From contig NZ_JAMKFE010000006.1 of assembly GCF_023721835.1 (NCBI RefSeq), positions 1 to 64,000 on the forward strand: a DNA stretch of 64,000 nucleotides, in the 5' to 3' direction. The notes below the pieces were generated by a model that saw only the letters and a program-made list of their open reading frames with translations, did no database searches and was not told where the DNA came from. The translations under genes and the position numbers were made by a program. Positions within the stretch are counted from its first letter, which is position 1; every line of letters starts with the position of its first letter. Below are positions 56,616 through 64,000 of the stretch, one piece after another. This stretch comes from Caldimonas mangrovi. Lineage in GTDB: Bacteria; Pseudomonadota; Gammaproteobacteria; Burkholderiales; Burkholderiaceae_C.

Positions 56616-57662
56616 ATGCAGCCCATTGTCGAAATCGAGAACCTGCGCAAGAGCTTTTCGCCGCCCCCAGGTCTGCTGACCCGGCTCGCTCGCCGTGTCG
56701 GCATGGACATGCCGTTGCCGAAGGCGGTGCATGCGGTCAACGATGTGTCATTGCAGGTGCAGCGGGGCGAGGTGCTGGGGCTGGTGGGGGAGTCCGGGTG
56801 CGGAAAGTCGACGCTGGGCCGCATGGTCGCCGGCATTCTGGAGCCCAGCGCCGGCATCCTGCGCATCGACGGCGCGGCGACCCAGCGGCACGGCGCACGC
56901 AGCGTACACCGTCGCGTGCAGATGGTGTTTCAGAACCCGTATGCATCGCTGAACCCGCGCATGCGCATCGACCAGATCCTGACCGAAGCGGCGGTGCACC
57001 ACGGCCTGGTGGAAAAGCGCGTCGTGCGCGACCATGCGGCGGCGCTGCTGCGCCAGGTGGGCCTCGATCCCAGCTACGCAGACCGCTACCCGCACCAGTT
57101 CTCCGGCGGGCAGCGCCAGCGCATCGCGATCGCCAGGGCGCTGTCGCTCCATCCGGAAGTGGTGGTGTGCGACGAGGCCGTTTCGGCGCTCGATGTGTCG
57201 GTACAGGCGCAGATCCTGAACCTGTTCCTCGACCTGCGCGAGTCGAACCAGCTGACGTATCTTTTCATCAGCCACAACCTCGCGGTGGTCGAGTACCTGG
57301 CGGACCGCGTGGCGATCATGTATCTCGGCCGCATCGTCGAGCTGGCCGACACCGAATCGCTGTTTCGTGCGCCCAATCACCCGTACACGCAGGCGCTCAT
57401 CTCCGATGCGCCCAGGCTCGACAAGGGGCACAGCACGCATCGCCCGATCCAGGGTGAACTGCCGAGCCCGTACAAGCCGCCGTCGGGCTGCGCGTTCCAC
57501 CCGCGCTGCCCGCACGCCATGCCACGTTGCCGGAGCGAGCGTCCGGCACTGGTCGAGCTGGCACCCGGCCACCTGTCGGCCTGCCATCTCAACGATGCGC
57601 GCGAATCGATCGTCCGTTTCATTCCGCCCAAATTCCAACATGACCCCACCGCTGCAAACTGA
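56616..57662 (+). CDS. dppF: Dipeptide-type ABC transporter ATPase (DppF)
   Basis: ATPase of 348 residues: Walker [11 protein letters not shown]-loop [12 protein letters not shown], signature [15 protein letters not shown], Walker [13 protein letters not shown] (Ala where many have Pro) and ISHNLAVV. The C-terminal part has [15 protein letters not shown]. It forms a heterodimer with DppD. Its 3' end overlaps the amidohydrolase gene by 23 bp. Confidence 0.92.
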   Translation: MQPIVEIENLRKSFSPPPGLLTRLARRVGMDMPLPKAVHAVNDVSLQVQRGEVLGLVGESGCGKSTLGRMVAGILEPSAGILRIDGAATQRHGARSVHRRVQMVFQNPYASLNPRMRIDQILTEAAVHHGLVEKRVVRDHAAALLRQVGLDPSYADRYPHQFSGGQRQRIAIARALSLHPEVVVCDEAVSALDVSVQAQILNLFLDLRESNQLTYLFISHNLAVVEYLADRVAIMYLGRIVELADTESLFRAPNHPYTQALISDAPRLDKGHSTHRPIQGELPSPYKPPSGCAFHPRCPHAMPRCRSERPALVELAPGHLSACHLNDARESIVRFIPPKFQHDPTAAN

Positions 57663-58539
57663 TTCGACCGTGCCGTACCACTGGCTGCCGCAGGCGGCAG
57701 AGCCGCGCATCCCGCTGGTGTTCGACTCCCCGCACAGCTGGCCGCACTGGCCAGCCGACGTGGAGACTGTCGCCCGGACCGAGCAGCTGATGACGAGTTG
57801 CGATGCGTACGTGGACGAGTTGTGGCGCGGCGTGACGGCGGTCGGCGGCGCATTGCTCGCGGCGCGCTTTCACCGTGCCTACATCGACGCCAATCGCCAC
57901 GAGCGCGACATCGACCCCGACCTCATCGACGGCGTCTGGCCGGAGCCGATCGAACGCAGCGAAATGAGCCGGCGCGGCATGGGTCTGATCCGGCGCTATG
58001 CATTGCCCCGCGTGCCGATGTATGGACGACGCCTCAGCGTCGGCGAAGTGCGCGACCGCATCGAGGGTTGCTATCGACCGTATCGGCGCACGCTGGGCGA
58101 AGCGATCGGCAAGGCACATGCACGCTTCGGCACCGTGTGGCACGTGAACTGTCATTCGATGAAGTCGGTCGGCAATGCGATGAATGTTGACTGCGGCGCA
58201 CCGCGCCCCGACATCGTCGTCAGCAACAGCCCGCGGGGGGAACCGAGCGCGTCCGACGAATTCACCCGGTGGGTGGCCGACCGCCTGAGCCGCTACGGCT
58301 ACAAGGTGGCCATCAACACGCCGTATACGGGGGGCGACATCGTGCACGCCCATGGTCGCCCGCACGAGCAGCGGCACAGCGTGCAGATCGAAATCAACCG
58401 CGCGCTCTACATAAACGAAGCCACTGTCGTGAAGCACGCCGGTTTCGATCGGCTGCAAGGCCACCTGGACTTGTTTACGCGCGAGTTGGCCGACTACGTC
58501 GAGACGTCGCTCGCCGCGGGCCCGAGGCTCGCTGCCTGA
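57640..58539 (+). CDS. N-formylglutamate amidohydrolase family protein
   Basis: Zinc-type amidohydrolase (FGase family) of 299 residues. Motifs are LVFDSPHSWPHWP, ANRHERDIDPDLIDG, VWHVNCHSMKSVG, INTPYTGGDIVHAHG and QIEINRALYINEA. In histidine degradation HutG removes formate from N-formylglutamate. Here the operon has no hut genes but a peptide-type ABC transporter, so it probably cleaves an N-acylated amino acid taken up by it (inference). Confidence 0.85.
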   Translation: MTPPLQTDSTVPYHWLPQAAEPRIPLVFDSPHSWPHWPADVETVARTEQLMTSCDAYVDELWRGVTAVGGALLAARFHRAYIDANRHERDIDPDLIDGVWPEPIERSEMSRRGMGLIRRYALPRVPMYGRRLSVGEVRDRIEGCYRPYRRTLGEAIGKAHARFGTVWHVNCHSMKSVGNAMNVDCGAPRPDIVVSNSPRGEPSASDEFTRWVADRLSRYGYKVAINTPYTGGDIVHAHGRPHEQRHSVQIEINRALYINEATVVKHAGFDRLQGHLDLFTRELADYVETSLAAGPRLAA

Positions 58540-58595
58540 CCGGTTCGCCTGGGCGGGATGCCAGGCATGCGCGGCGGCAACGACAGGAAAGTTTC

Positions 58596-60473
58596 ATGAT
58601 GCAGACGGGATTCGGCGTGCTGCGCGTCGCCGACGTGATGGTGCCGATGCGAGACGGCGTGCGCCTCGCGACGGATGTTTACCGGCCCGCACTCGACGGT
58701 GTGGCGGTGGACGGGGTGTTCCCGGTGATTCTCGAGCGCACGCCCTACGGCAAGACCGAACCGTCCCGCGCGGAAGTGGACCGCGGGGCGAGGCAGCCGT
58801 ATTCGCGGCACCAACTGGCGGCCTACTACGTCGAGCAGGGCTACGTGGTCGTGTACCAGGACTGCAGGGGCCGCCACGGCTCGCAAGGGCGGTTCGAGAA
58901 GTATCTGCGCGAGGCCGACGACGGCGAAGACACGTTGCACTGGTTGACGAAGCAAGCCTGGTGCAATGGCCGGGTCGGCACCATGGGGCTCAGCTACGCT
59001 GCACACACCCAGTTGGCGCTGGCGACCAAAGCACCGCCGGGCCTGCAGACCTTCGTGCTCGATTGCGGTGGATTCTCCGACGCATACCAGTGCGGCATCC
59101 GGCAAGGTGGCGCCTTCGAGATGAAGCAGGCGACCTGGGCCGTGCAGCAGGCCAAGGAAGCCCTGCGCGGCGACCCCGTCATGAGCAAAGCGCTGGAGAA
59201 CGAAGACCTGCACGCCTGGTTCAAGGCGCTGCCGTGGCGCAAGCGCCACTCGCCGCTGCGCTGGGCACCCGAATACGAGCGGTATCTGTTCGAGCAATGG
59301 GCCAACACCGACTTCGGCGACTACTGGCGACAGCCGGGGCTCTACGCGAAGGGGGCGTATGCACGGATTCCCGCGGTGCCGCAAGTACACATGTCGGGCT
59401 GGTACGACGTCTACGTGCGCTCCACGCTCGAGAACTTCATCGGCCTGGAAAGCCGCAGCCCGTGTGCCCGGCTGATCATGGGACCGTGGCTGCATGGCGA
59501 CCGCAACATCACGCATGCGGGCGATGTGGAGTTCGGTCCGCAGGCATCGTTCGATGCCAACGTGGCCGAAAGCTGGCGCGCCTATCGCCGGCAGTGGTTT
59601 GACCGCTGGCTGAAAGGCGTGAACAACGGCATCGACGATCAGCCGAAGGTGCTGCTGTTCCTGATGGGGGGCGGTTCGGGCTGCCGCAATGCCGCGGGGC
59701 GTCTGGAGCACGGCGGGACGTGGGTCGGTGCCGATGCGTGGCCGTTGCTGGCGGCACGACCGACCCCGTTCTATCTGCGGTCTGATCACACGCTGGCGAC
59801 CGATGCGTCGGAACCCGCAAGCCATCAGTTCACGTACGACTTCGACCCGATGCGGCCGGTGCCGACGATAGGCGGCGCATTGACGTCGGGCAAGCCGATC
59901 TTCGAGGGTGGAGCGTTCGACCAGCGAGAGGGCGAGCGCTTCTTTGGCTGCCACGCGATCGGTTTGCCGTTGTCGGCACGACCCGATGTGGTGGTGTTCG
60001 AAACGCCCCCGCTGCCGAGCGACATGGCGGTGGTCGGTCCCGTGGCAGCCCATCTTTTTGTTTCGTCGAACTGCGTGGACACCGACTTCACGATCAAGCT
60101 GATCGACGTGCACCCACCCACGAGCGACTACCCGCAAGGCTTTGCGATGAATCTCACCGACGGAATTCTTCGCTGCCGCTACCGCAAGAGCTGGGACCAC
60201 CCGCAACCGATGGTCGCTGGCGAGGTCTGCGAGATCCGCGTCGAGGCGTTCGCAACGGCGAACTTGTTCAAGGCGGGTCACCGCATCAGGCTCGACATCT
60301 CGTCGAGCAACTTCCCCAAGTACGACGTCAATCCGAACACGGGCGAGAACGCGGTGGACGCCCGTCGATGCCAGGTCGCCGCCAACACTGTCCACATCGG
60401 GCCGCGATATCCGTCCCGGCTTGTGCTGCCGCTGGTGCACCCACACCAATTGCAGCCTTGGTCGCGCCCGTAA
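58596..60473 (+). CDS. CocE/NonD-family hydrolase (X-Pro dipeptidyl-peptidase-like)
   Basis: Serine hydrolase of 625 residues. The N-terminal alpha/beta domain has VPMRDGVRLATDVYRP, VVYQDCRGRHGSQGRFE and the nucleophile Ser in GTMGLSYAAHTQLAL. The C-terminal jelly-roll domain has ATANLFKAGHRIRLDISSSNFP. No signal peptide is seen, so it is cytoplasmic. Relatives are cocaine esterase, alpha-amino acid ester hydrolases and beta-lactam acylases. With the amidohydrolase and transporter it may open esters or amides of imported compounds (inference). Confidence 0.87.
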   Translation: MMQTGFGVLRVADVMVPMRDGVRLATDVYRPALDGVAVDGVFPVILERTPYGKTEPSRAEVDRGARQPYSRHQLAAYYVEQGYVVVYQDCRGRHGSQGRFEKYLREADDGEDTLHWLTKQAWCNGRVGTMGLSYAAHTQLALATKAPPGLQTFVLDCGGFSDAYQCGIRQGGAFEMKQATWAVQQAKEALRGDPVMSKALENEDLHAWFKALPWRKRHSPLRWAPEYERYLFEQWANTDFGDYWRQPGLYAKGAYARIPAVPQVHMSGWYDVYVRSTLENFIGLESRSPCARLIMGPWLHGDRNITHAGDVEFGPQASFDANVAESWRAYRRQWFDRWLKGVNNGIDDQPKVLLFLMGGGSGCRNAAGRLEHGGTWVGADAWPLLAARPTPFYLRSDHTLATDASEPASHQFTYDFDPMRPVPTIGGALTSGKPIFEGGAFDQREGERFFGCHAIGLPLSARPDVVVFETPPLPSDMAVVGPVAAHLFVSSNCVDTDFTIKLIDVHPPTSDYPQGFAMNLTDGILRCRYRKSWDHPQPMVAGEVCEIRVEAFATANLFKAGHRIRLDISSSNFPKYDVNPNTGENAVDARRCQVAANTVHIGPRYPSRLVLPLVHPHQLQPWSRP

Positions 60474-60914
60474 CCAGCTTATAGGCTTCCTGAGACGCGC
60501 CCGTCGGCGCGCTCCTGTACGCGCCCGCACCGCACCGCACCACTGAGGGCCGAGCCGCACACCGCGTGCCTTGCGGCTGCCGTCTCGTCCTTCGGTCCCC
60601 GTTCTTCGACCCGGTTGTGAGCCGATCCCCGGCGCCGGTGGCGGCTGCGCACTCGTGGGTCGAATCGTCACGTCCCTTGCGTTTCTTTGGGAGAAACATC
60701 GTTTCTGCATCACCACATGGAGAAGCCTGCAGCTACGCGTCATCGTTGCTGGATTTCTTCTACAAAAACTTTGTGGAACTGAAATCGCATTCCGGCTCTA
60801 GATTCATTCAATGAAACATCGTATTGACCACTGAAACAGTAGAACGTAACCTCGGGTCACTGCCATGTGGGTGGCGGTCACCGGTCCGGTGCATCTGAAC
60901 CAAGGAGAGAACTG
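60474..60914 (+). promoter_or_regulatory. Long control region before porin 2 with repeated palindromes
   Basis: A 441-bp gap with an AT-rich second half. It holds AGAAAC-ATC-GTTTCT (60692-60706), TTCATT-C-AATGAA (60803-60815) and a second GAAACATCGT copy from 60813. The sites resemble the GAAAC...GTTTC operators of KdgR-type IclR regulators, and an IclR gene lies downstream at 63254. A ribosome site AAGGAGAG precedes the porin start. No coding signal was seen in the first half. Confidence 0.5.
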
Positions 60915-61973
60915 ATGAATGGAACCTTGCTCCGCGCGGCTGCAGCGCTGCTTCTGTTGCCTGCCGTTGCGCAGGCGCAATCGACGGTCACGGTCTACGG
61001 GCGCGTCGACGCCGGGATCTCGAAAGAGAACGACGGCACCACCGATCTTGCGGGGGGTGTCAACAGCTCGGACGCGCTGCAGATGCGGCAGAACTCCGGC
61101 AGCCGTCTCGGCTTTCGCGGCGTGGAAGACCTGGGCGGCGGCCTGAAGGCACAGTTCCAGATCGAGCACCGGTTCAACGTCGACACCGGCGCCTCGACCT
61201 CGTCCACCTTCTGGAACGGCAAGTCGATCCTGGCGCTGTCGGGCGGCTTCGGCACCGTGTCGCTCGGCCGGGACTACACGCCCGCCTGGTACGTGGGAAA
61301 CGAGATCGACCCGTTCGGCTTCTCGACCATCGGCCAGATGGGCTCGGCGGCCGCTGTGCCTGGTACCGTCTCGCGTGCGGCGAACATGGTGATGTACCAG
61401 ACGCCGTCGTTCAATGGCGTGACGAGCCGGCTGCAGTACTCCTTCAAGGAGACCGCGACGACCGGCGCCCGTGACGGCATGGGTTTCAACGTCGAGTACG
61501 CGCAAGGCCCTGCCTATGCGGCATTGGGCTACGAGCGCCCGGTGCGCGCCGGCGCGGAAGGCGCGGCGAACCCGACGGTCGATGTGTGGATACTGGCGGG
61601 CGGCTGGGACTTCGGCACGGCGCGCGTGACAGCCACCTTTGCCAGTGGCATGTCGGACCCTGGCGAGGCCGCGGTGGATGCCGGCGCGGCCGCGGAGTCC
61701 AAGCGCCGCCACATCGGTCTGGGTGCGGTCGTGAAGGTTGGCTCGGGCGAGATCCTCGCCATGTTGAGCCGGCTCACCGACAAGACGACAGCCACCACCG
61801 ACGAGCCTGCCAATCGCGCCACCACCGTGAAGCTCGGTCTGGGCTATCACCACCACCTGTCGAAGCGCACGCGTCTGTACGTCGACCTCGGGCGCGCGAA
61901 GACCAGCAACAGCGAGATCGCCGACTTGAGCACGCGCCACGGCATCGACATGGGCATACGCCACAACTTCTGA
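60915..61973 (+). CDS. Gram-negative porin (OmpC-like, betaproteobacterial)
   Basis: Outer-membrane porin of 352 residues. The signal peptide (LLRAAAALLLLPAVAQAQ) is followed by STVTVYGRVDAGISKEN. The family block FRGVEDLGGGLKAQFQIEHRFN and the C-terminal GIDMGIRHNF with terminal Phe are present. It is a typical length for the family, unlike the shorter porin at 1532. It is probably co-regulated with the binding protein and IclR gene downstream. Confidence 0.93.
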   Translation: MNGTLLRAAAALLLLPAVAQAQSTVTVYGRVDAGISKENDGTTDLAGGVNSSDALQMRQNSGSRLGFRGVEDLGGGLKAQFQIEHRFNVDTGASTSSTFWNGKSILALSGGFGTVSLGRDYTPAWYVGNEIDPFGFSTIGQMGSAAAVPGTVSRAANMVMYQTPSFNGVTSRLQYSFKETATTGARDGMGFNVEYAQGPAYAALGYERPVRAGAEGAANPTVDVWILAGGWDFGTARVTATFASGMSDPGEAAVDAGAAAESKRRHIGLGAVVKVGSGEILAMLSRLTDKTTATTDEPANRATTVKLGLGYHHHLSKRTRLYVDLGRAKTSNSEIADLSTRHGIDMGIRHNF

Positions 61974-62039
61974 CGCCGCAGAGAGCGTCCGAGCCGGCCG
62001 GCAGCAGGTGCTGCGCCATTGCAAGAAGGGAAGACAGCC

Positions 62040-63212
62040 GTGTTGTTGTTCGTTGTGCGCATGGGTGGAGCGCGTGTCCAGCGCCGGCTGGTCGCGATGT
62101 GGACGTGCGCAGCTTTGCTGGCCGGCTCTGCGGTGCCGGCCTCGGCCGCCGAGCTGGTGGTGGGGCAAGTGGCACCGATGGAGGATCCCGCCTCCATCGG
62201 CCATCAGCTTCGCACCGGGGTCGAGGTCTACTTCGAACAGGTCAACCGCAAGGGTGGGGTGCATGGCGCACGCTTGCGACTTGCTGCCAGGCACCGCGGC
62301 ACGCGAGCCGAAGAGGCGGTGGCGAAGACGCGGGAGCTGCTGTCCGAAGAGAACCCGATCGCACTCATCGGCTTCATGGGGACGGGGCCCATGGAGGCCT
62401 TGCTGAACGCAAAGGTCCTCGACGAGGCGGCCATCGCGCTGGTTGGCGCTCGCACCGGGGCCACCGTACTGCACCGTCCGGATCGCAGCCGATGGCTGTT
62501 CCACACCCGCGCCAACTACGCAGGCGAGGTGGGCAAGATCCTCCGGCATGCCGACACCATCGGCGCACGCCGGATGGCGGTGTACTACGAGGAAACCGCT
62601 TTCGGCGCCGAGGCCTTGGCGCTGGTGGAGAAAGCACTGCCGGCGACGAGTGTCGCGCTGGTCGAGAAGGTGAGCTACAAGCCCGACGAGCAGTTGTCCG
62701 AAGAAGCGGCGCAGCGCGTCATCCGGTCCGGCGCCAATGCCGTGCTGGTGGCGGCCAGCAGCGAGGCGGCCGCCGACTTCTACCAAGCCTACAAGGCGGG
62801 TGGCGGCCCAGGGCTGGTGGTCGCGCTGTCGACGGCTGACGGCGCATTGATGGTCCGGCGCATCGGCGCCGAGGCGGCGCGCGGGCTCGGCATCGCCCAC
62901 GTGACCCCGGACCCGGCCAGCCGGACGTTGCCTTTGTCGCGCGAACTGCAGGCGCTGGAGCGTGCGGGTGCGGTACGGCCCGGGCAATTGAACCAGGGCT
63001 TTGCCGAGGGTTACGTGGCCGCGAAAGTGCTGGTGGAAGCCCTGCGCCGGGCCGGGCCGCAGCCGACCCGCGCGCGGGTACGCCAGGCGCTGGAAGGTTT
63101 GTCCTCTTTCGACGTGGGCGGTTTCACCATCAGCTACTCGGCCACTCGACGCAGCGGGTCCGACTACGTGGACATCGCGATACTGAGCCGGGACGGTAAG
63201 ATGCTGCGCTGA
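62040..63212 (+). CDS. Branched-chain amino acid-type ABC substrate-binding protein (LivK-like)
   Basis: Periplasmic binding protein of about 390 residues. The GTG at 62040 is used (AAGGGA upstream); a TTG at 62019 and an ATG at 62061 are alternatives. A signal peptide with RR and the core TCAALLAGSAVPASAA precedes VVGQVAPMEDPAS. Family blocks are [51 protein letters not shown] and NQGFAEGYVAAKVLVEAL. No Liv permease or ATPase genes are adjacent, so it is an orphan like many in Burkholderiales. Confidence 0.85.
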   Translation: MLLFVVRMGGARVQRRLVAMWTCAALLAGSAVPASAAELVVGQVAPMEDPASIGHQLRTGVEVYFEQVNRKGGVHGARLRLAARHRGTRAEEAVAKTRELLSEENPIALIGFMGTGPMEALLNAKVLDEAAIALVGARTGATVLHRPDRSRWLFHTRANYAGEVGKILRHADTIGARRMAVYYEETAFGAEALALVEKALPATSVALVEKVSYKPDEQLSEEAAQRVIRSGANAVLVAASSEAAADFYQAYKAGGGPGLVVALSTADGALMVRRIGAEAARGLGIAHVTPDPASRTLPLSRELQALERAGAVRPGQLNQGFAEGYVAAKVLVEALRRAGPQPTRARVRQALEGLSSFDVGGFTISYSATRRSGSDYVDIAILSRDGKMLR

Positions 63213-63253
63213 TTTTGTTGCCACCTTTCCGGGTGGCGTGATCGCGGAGCACT

Positions 63254-64000
63254 ATGGAATACACCGTCGCGGCGGTCGATGAAGCCCTCGGGCTCCTGAT
63301 TCTGGTTGCCGACCACCCCGGCCTCGGGGTCACCGAACTGGCCAAGCGTTCGGGCAATACCAAGGCTCGCGCATTTCGTCTGCTCTGTACGCTCGAGCAA
63401 CGCGGCTTCGTGCAGCGCAGCGGCGATGCGGCCACCTACCGGCTGGGGCACAAGAGTCTGTTGATCGGCCTGGCGGCTCGCGAGCAGGTGAGCCTGGTGC
63501 ACCTGGCTGAAAAATACATGAGCCGCCTCGGCGAGCGCTTCAACGAGAACGTGCAGGTGCGCGTGCGTGACGGCCTGCATTCCTTGTGTGTGGCGCGCTG
63601 GGAAACCACCCACGAGCTGCGCATCCGCAGCGACATCGGGCAACCCCGCCCCCTGCACGCGGGCGCTTCCGGTAAGGTGCTGCTCGCCTATGCCCCGGAG
63701 GAAATTCGCCAGGCGGTGCTGTCCGCCGAGATGGAGCGCTTCACCCCGAGCACCATCCACCAGCGCAGCAAACTGTCGCAGGACCTGGCCAGGATCAAGG
63801 CGCAGGGGTACTCGGTGTCCAACGCCGAAGTGGTGCCCGAGATCGTCGCCGTGGCCGCGCCCATCTGGGACAGCGCCGGCCAGGTGAGCGCCACGCTCAG
63901 CATTGCCGTGCCCGCCAGCCGGGTCCCCGCCGAAGGCATGGACATGGTGGCGCAGGAAGTCGTCAGAAGCGCCGGCGAACTGTCGCGCGAACTGGGCTAT
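63254..64000 (+). CDS. IclR-family transcriptional regulator (3' end outside window)
   Basis: 249 codons are seen and the frame is still open at the window end. The N-terminal winged helix has EALGLLILVADHPGLGVTELAKRSGNTKARAFRLLCTLEQRGF. The C-terminal effector domain has SLVHLAEKYMSRLGERFNENVQVRV and HAGASGKVLLAYAPEE. It lies 41 bp after the binding-protein gene. It may act on the palindromes before porin 2 (inference). Confidence 0.92.
   Translation, partial: MEYTVAAVDEALGLLILVADHPGLGVTELAKRSGNTKARAFRLLCTLEQRGFVQRSGDAATYRLGHKSLLIGLAAREQVSLVHLAEKYMSRLGERFNENVQVRVRDGLHSLCVARWETTHELRIRSDIGQPRPLHAGASGKVLLAYAPEEIRQAVLSAEMERFTPSTIHQRSKLSQDLARIKAQGYSVSNAEVVPEIVAVAAPIWDSAGQVSATLSIAVPASRVPAEGMDMVAQEVVRSAGELSRELGY

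Noticed and set aside
58494-60743. Large minus-strand open frame of 749 residues
   Set aside because: It is antisense to the CocE-type hydrolase, with arginine/histidine-rich composition and no recognisable domain.

Overview
The window is GC-rich, gene-dense DNA from a betaproteobacterium, most likely order Burkholderiales. This rests on gene content and style: two Gram-negative porins of the betaproteobacterial type, many short or overlapping start/stop junctions, many ABC uptake systems each with its own regulator, and strong G/C bias at third codon positions. The order-level call is an inference; nothing here fixes a genus. No rRNA, tRNA, CRISPR array, transposase or phage structural gene was recognised.

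Layout. 1-11.4 kb: a sorbitol/mannitol locus. It holds two essentially identical copies of a polyol-binding protein gene around a porin, then two permeases, an ATPase, a long-chain mannitol dehydrogenase, an SDR sorbitol dehydrogenase, an AraC regulator, and a third, diverged binding-protein gene on the opposite strand. 11.6-18.2 kb: a 36-residue protein, a diheme and a triheme cytochrome c, a SET-domain protein, a ketopantoate reductase, a hydrolase with a decayed phosphoribosyltransferase remnant in front, a BON-domain protein and a DUF1080 protein. 18.2-24.2 kb: an arsenic resistance island (arsR, arsI-like, two Trx-type and one Grx-type arsenate reductase, ACR3, MFS exporter), with an ATP-grasp-like protein diverging from arsR. 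24.2-25.1 kb: a ParB-like orphan. 25.2-33.5 kb: a D-xylose operon (ROK repressor, xylF, xylH, single-domain xylG, xylB, xylA, aldose 1-epimerase).

33.6-40.6 kb: a hot-dog thioesterase facing a 7TM histidine kinase, a small protein, a trypsin-like protease, a cold-shock protein with a clear terminator, and a two-gene unit of a 136-residue protein followed by a radical SAM/SPASM enzyme that looks like a precursor-maturase pair. 40.6-44.6 kb: an AraC regulator divergent from a two-subunit molybdenum aldehyde-type oxidoreductase and its XdhC factor. 44.6-51.8 kb: a MocR regulator divergent from a DJ-1/PfpI protein, small zinc-ribbon-type proteins, gene remnants, an alpha/beta hydrolase, a GFA protein, and a glyoxalase/AraC/MFS set. 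52.1-64 kb: a complete dipeptide-type ABC operon with an N-formylglutamate amidohydrolase and a CocE/NonD hydrolase, then a porin, a branched-chain-type binding protein and an IclR regulator cut by the window end.

The leading candidates for something undescribed are the small protein/radical SAM pair (37.8-39.5 kb) and the ATP-grasp-like protein with vicinal cysteines sharing a control region with arsR (18.2-19.6 kb). Also notable are the exact 1.27-kb duplication in the polyol locus, an arsR promoter that predicts a leaderless mRNA, and repeated GAAACATCGT palindromes before the second porin.
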